DNA from: Plotosus lineatus
Taxonomy: Eukaryota > Chordata > Actinopteri > Siluriformes > Plotosidae
Direction of reading: 5' to 3'
Length of the DNA: 64,000 bases
Assembly: GCA_024760905.1 (NCBI GenBank)
Contig: CM045732.1
Location: forward strand, 56,089,496 to 56,153,495
Shown here: in pieces, positions 63,131-64,000 of the stretch
Numbering within the stretch: position 1 is the first letter of the stretch
Layout of the letters: every line of letters begins with the position of its first letter
Program-made: the position numbers and the translations under genes
The notes under the pieces: model-generated
What the model was told of the DNA's origin: nothing
The model's database searches: none
Seen by the model: the letters and a program-made list of their open reading frames with translations, nothing else

Positions 63131-63815
63131 CATTTCATTCATTTTCTGAACAGCCTAATCCGAATTAGGGTCACGGGGAGGCTGGCCCCCATCACAGCCA
63201 ACTCTGGACGAGGGCAGAATACACCCTTGACAACTTGCCAGGCTATCGTAGGACATAAACATGCTGACGGCTATGCAGCTACTCTTGTTAAAAGTCAGAA
63301 ATAATTGTTTTACATGAACCTCACACCATAGATCAGAGGTCTCCAATCTCTTTCCACAAAGGGCCAGTGTGGGTGCAAGTTTTCACTTCAACCAACCAGT
63401 AGCCACACCTTCCACCTGTTTCAATCAATGTACATCAAAAGAAAAGGAAAAAAACCTAGATTGGACATTACGGTTTCAATTCTGAAGTGGAGCCATCTTG
63501 GTGAGATCACCTTGCTTTACGACTTAAAGAAAGGTGATCTCACCAAGATGGCCCCACTCCAGAGTTGAAACATGGATGTGGAATCGAGTTTTTTTTTTCC
63601 CCCCCTCTTTTTTATTTTGATGACTGGTGATTGAAACAGGTGGAAGGTGTGGCTACTGGTTGGTTGAAGTGAAAACCGGCACCCACACTGGCCCTTTGTG
63701 GATAAGATTGGAGACCCCTGCCATAGACAGTGAGAGACATGGCTAGGGCCAGCCTTTGATAACCCAGTTAGCTGCACTGGGGTGGGGGTGGAGGAAGGGG
63801 CAGTGACAAATGTTA
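63131..63815 (-). mobile_element. Family A SINE (aattaggg-type tail) split by a MITE
   Basis: The tail and body lie at 63131-63333 and the body and head at 63721-63815. Reading across the MITE restores the usual CACCATAGACAGTGAGAG body sequence. Confidence 0.85.
63334..63720. mobile_element. hAT-type palindromic MITE nested in a SINE
   Basis: The 387-nt element has ends CAGAGGTCTCCAATC and the complement CAGGGGTCTCCAATC. It is internally palindromic over most of its length, with a centre near 63520. The flanks CCATAGAT (63326-63333) and CCATAGAC (63721-63728) are an 8-bp duplication with one change. Confidence 0.9.
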
Positions 63816-64000
63816 ATAGGGGACTAGTTATTCCTTTACTAAAATGATTTAGGACTACAATTACCATTACGGTTATAAGATAACCAACTAGACCTCATGT
63901 TCAACTGTTGTGTAGTTTCTGCTACATGGTTTGAATTTAATCTTCCTTACAATCCTATTTATGGGAGTTCTGTGTGTGTTGCAGAGAGAGTGAGAAAATT

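Larger units (their letters stand above)
62676..64000. other. AK9 intron continuing past the window edge
   Basis: No further coding exon was found. It holds a family A SINE with a nested MITE (63131-63815). The rest, including 62690-63120, shows nothing recognisable. Confidence 0.5.

Overview
This window is nuclear DNA from a vertebrate, most likely a ray-finned fish. It holds multi-exon genes with GT-AG introns whose proteins match vertebrate families. The introns are crowded with teleost-type repeats: Tc1-like transposons, a non-LTR retrotransposon resembling the RTE clade, tRNA-headed SINEs, hAT and pogo/Tigger-like MITEs, and long (TA)n/(CA)n tracts. There is no operon, CRISPR array or phage. 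The species cannot be named from sequence alone.

Layout, left to right. (1) 748-16879, minus: a complete adhesion GPCR of the ADGRF group, best matching ADGRF3/GPR113. It has 16 coding exons and a 1013-residue product with signal peptide, Cys-rich segment, SEA, two Ig-like domains, hormone-receptor-like motif, GAIN/GPS and 7TM. (2) 16880-23014: repeat-filled intergenic DNA. (3) 23015-35582, minus: a complete SLC5A6 (sodium-dependent multivitamin transporter), 15 coding exons, 620 residues. (4) 36201-40062, plus: CENPO (kinetochore CCAN subunit), 6 coding exons, 282 residues. It is divergent from SLC5A6 across about 0.6 kb that probably holds a shared promoter. (5) 40479-40940 (possibly to 41070), minus: an unrecognised ORF of about 153 residues, convergent with CENPO. 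(6) 42799-62675, minus: the last 22 exons (1238 residues) of AK9, a multi-domain nucleoside-phosphate kinase whose 5' part lies beyond the right edge.

I built the gene models by joining exons by hand at splice consensus sites and checking phase. The three complete models are intact and divisible by three (3042, 1863 and 849 nt), and the AK9 part is 3717 nt. One AK9 junction, at 59879, needs a weak donor.

The genes do not form one pathway. Human ADGRF3, SLC5A6 and CENPO all lie at 2p23, so the first three look like an old conserved block; AK9 is on human 6q21. The clearest extra structure is in the mobile DNA. One tRNA-headed SINE family carries either of two 3' tails, and one of these tails matches the 3' end of the resident RTE-like LINE at 50600-53755. 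Several insertions keep readable target-site duplications. I found no sign of a new defence, toxin or other accessory system.
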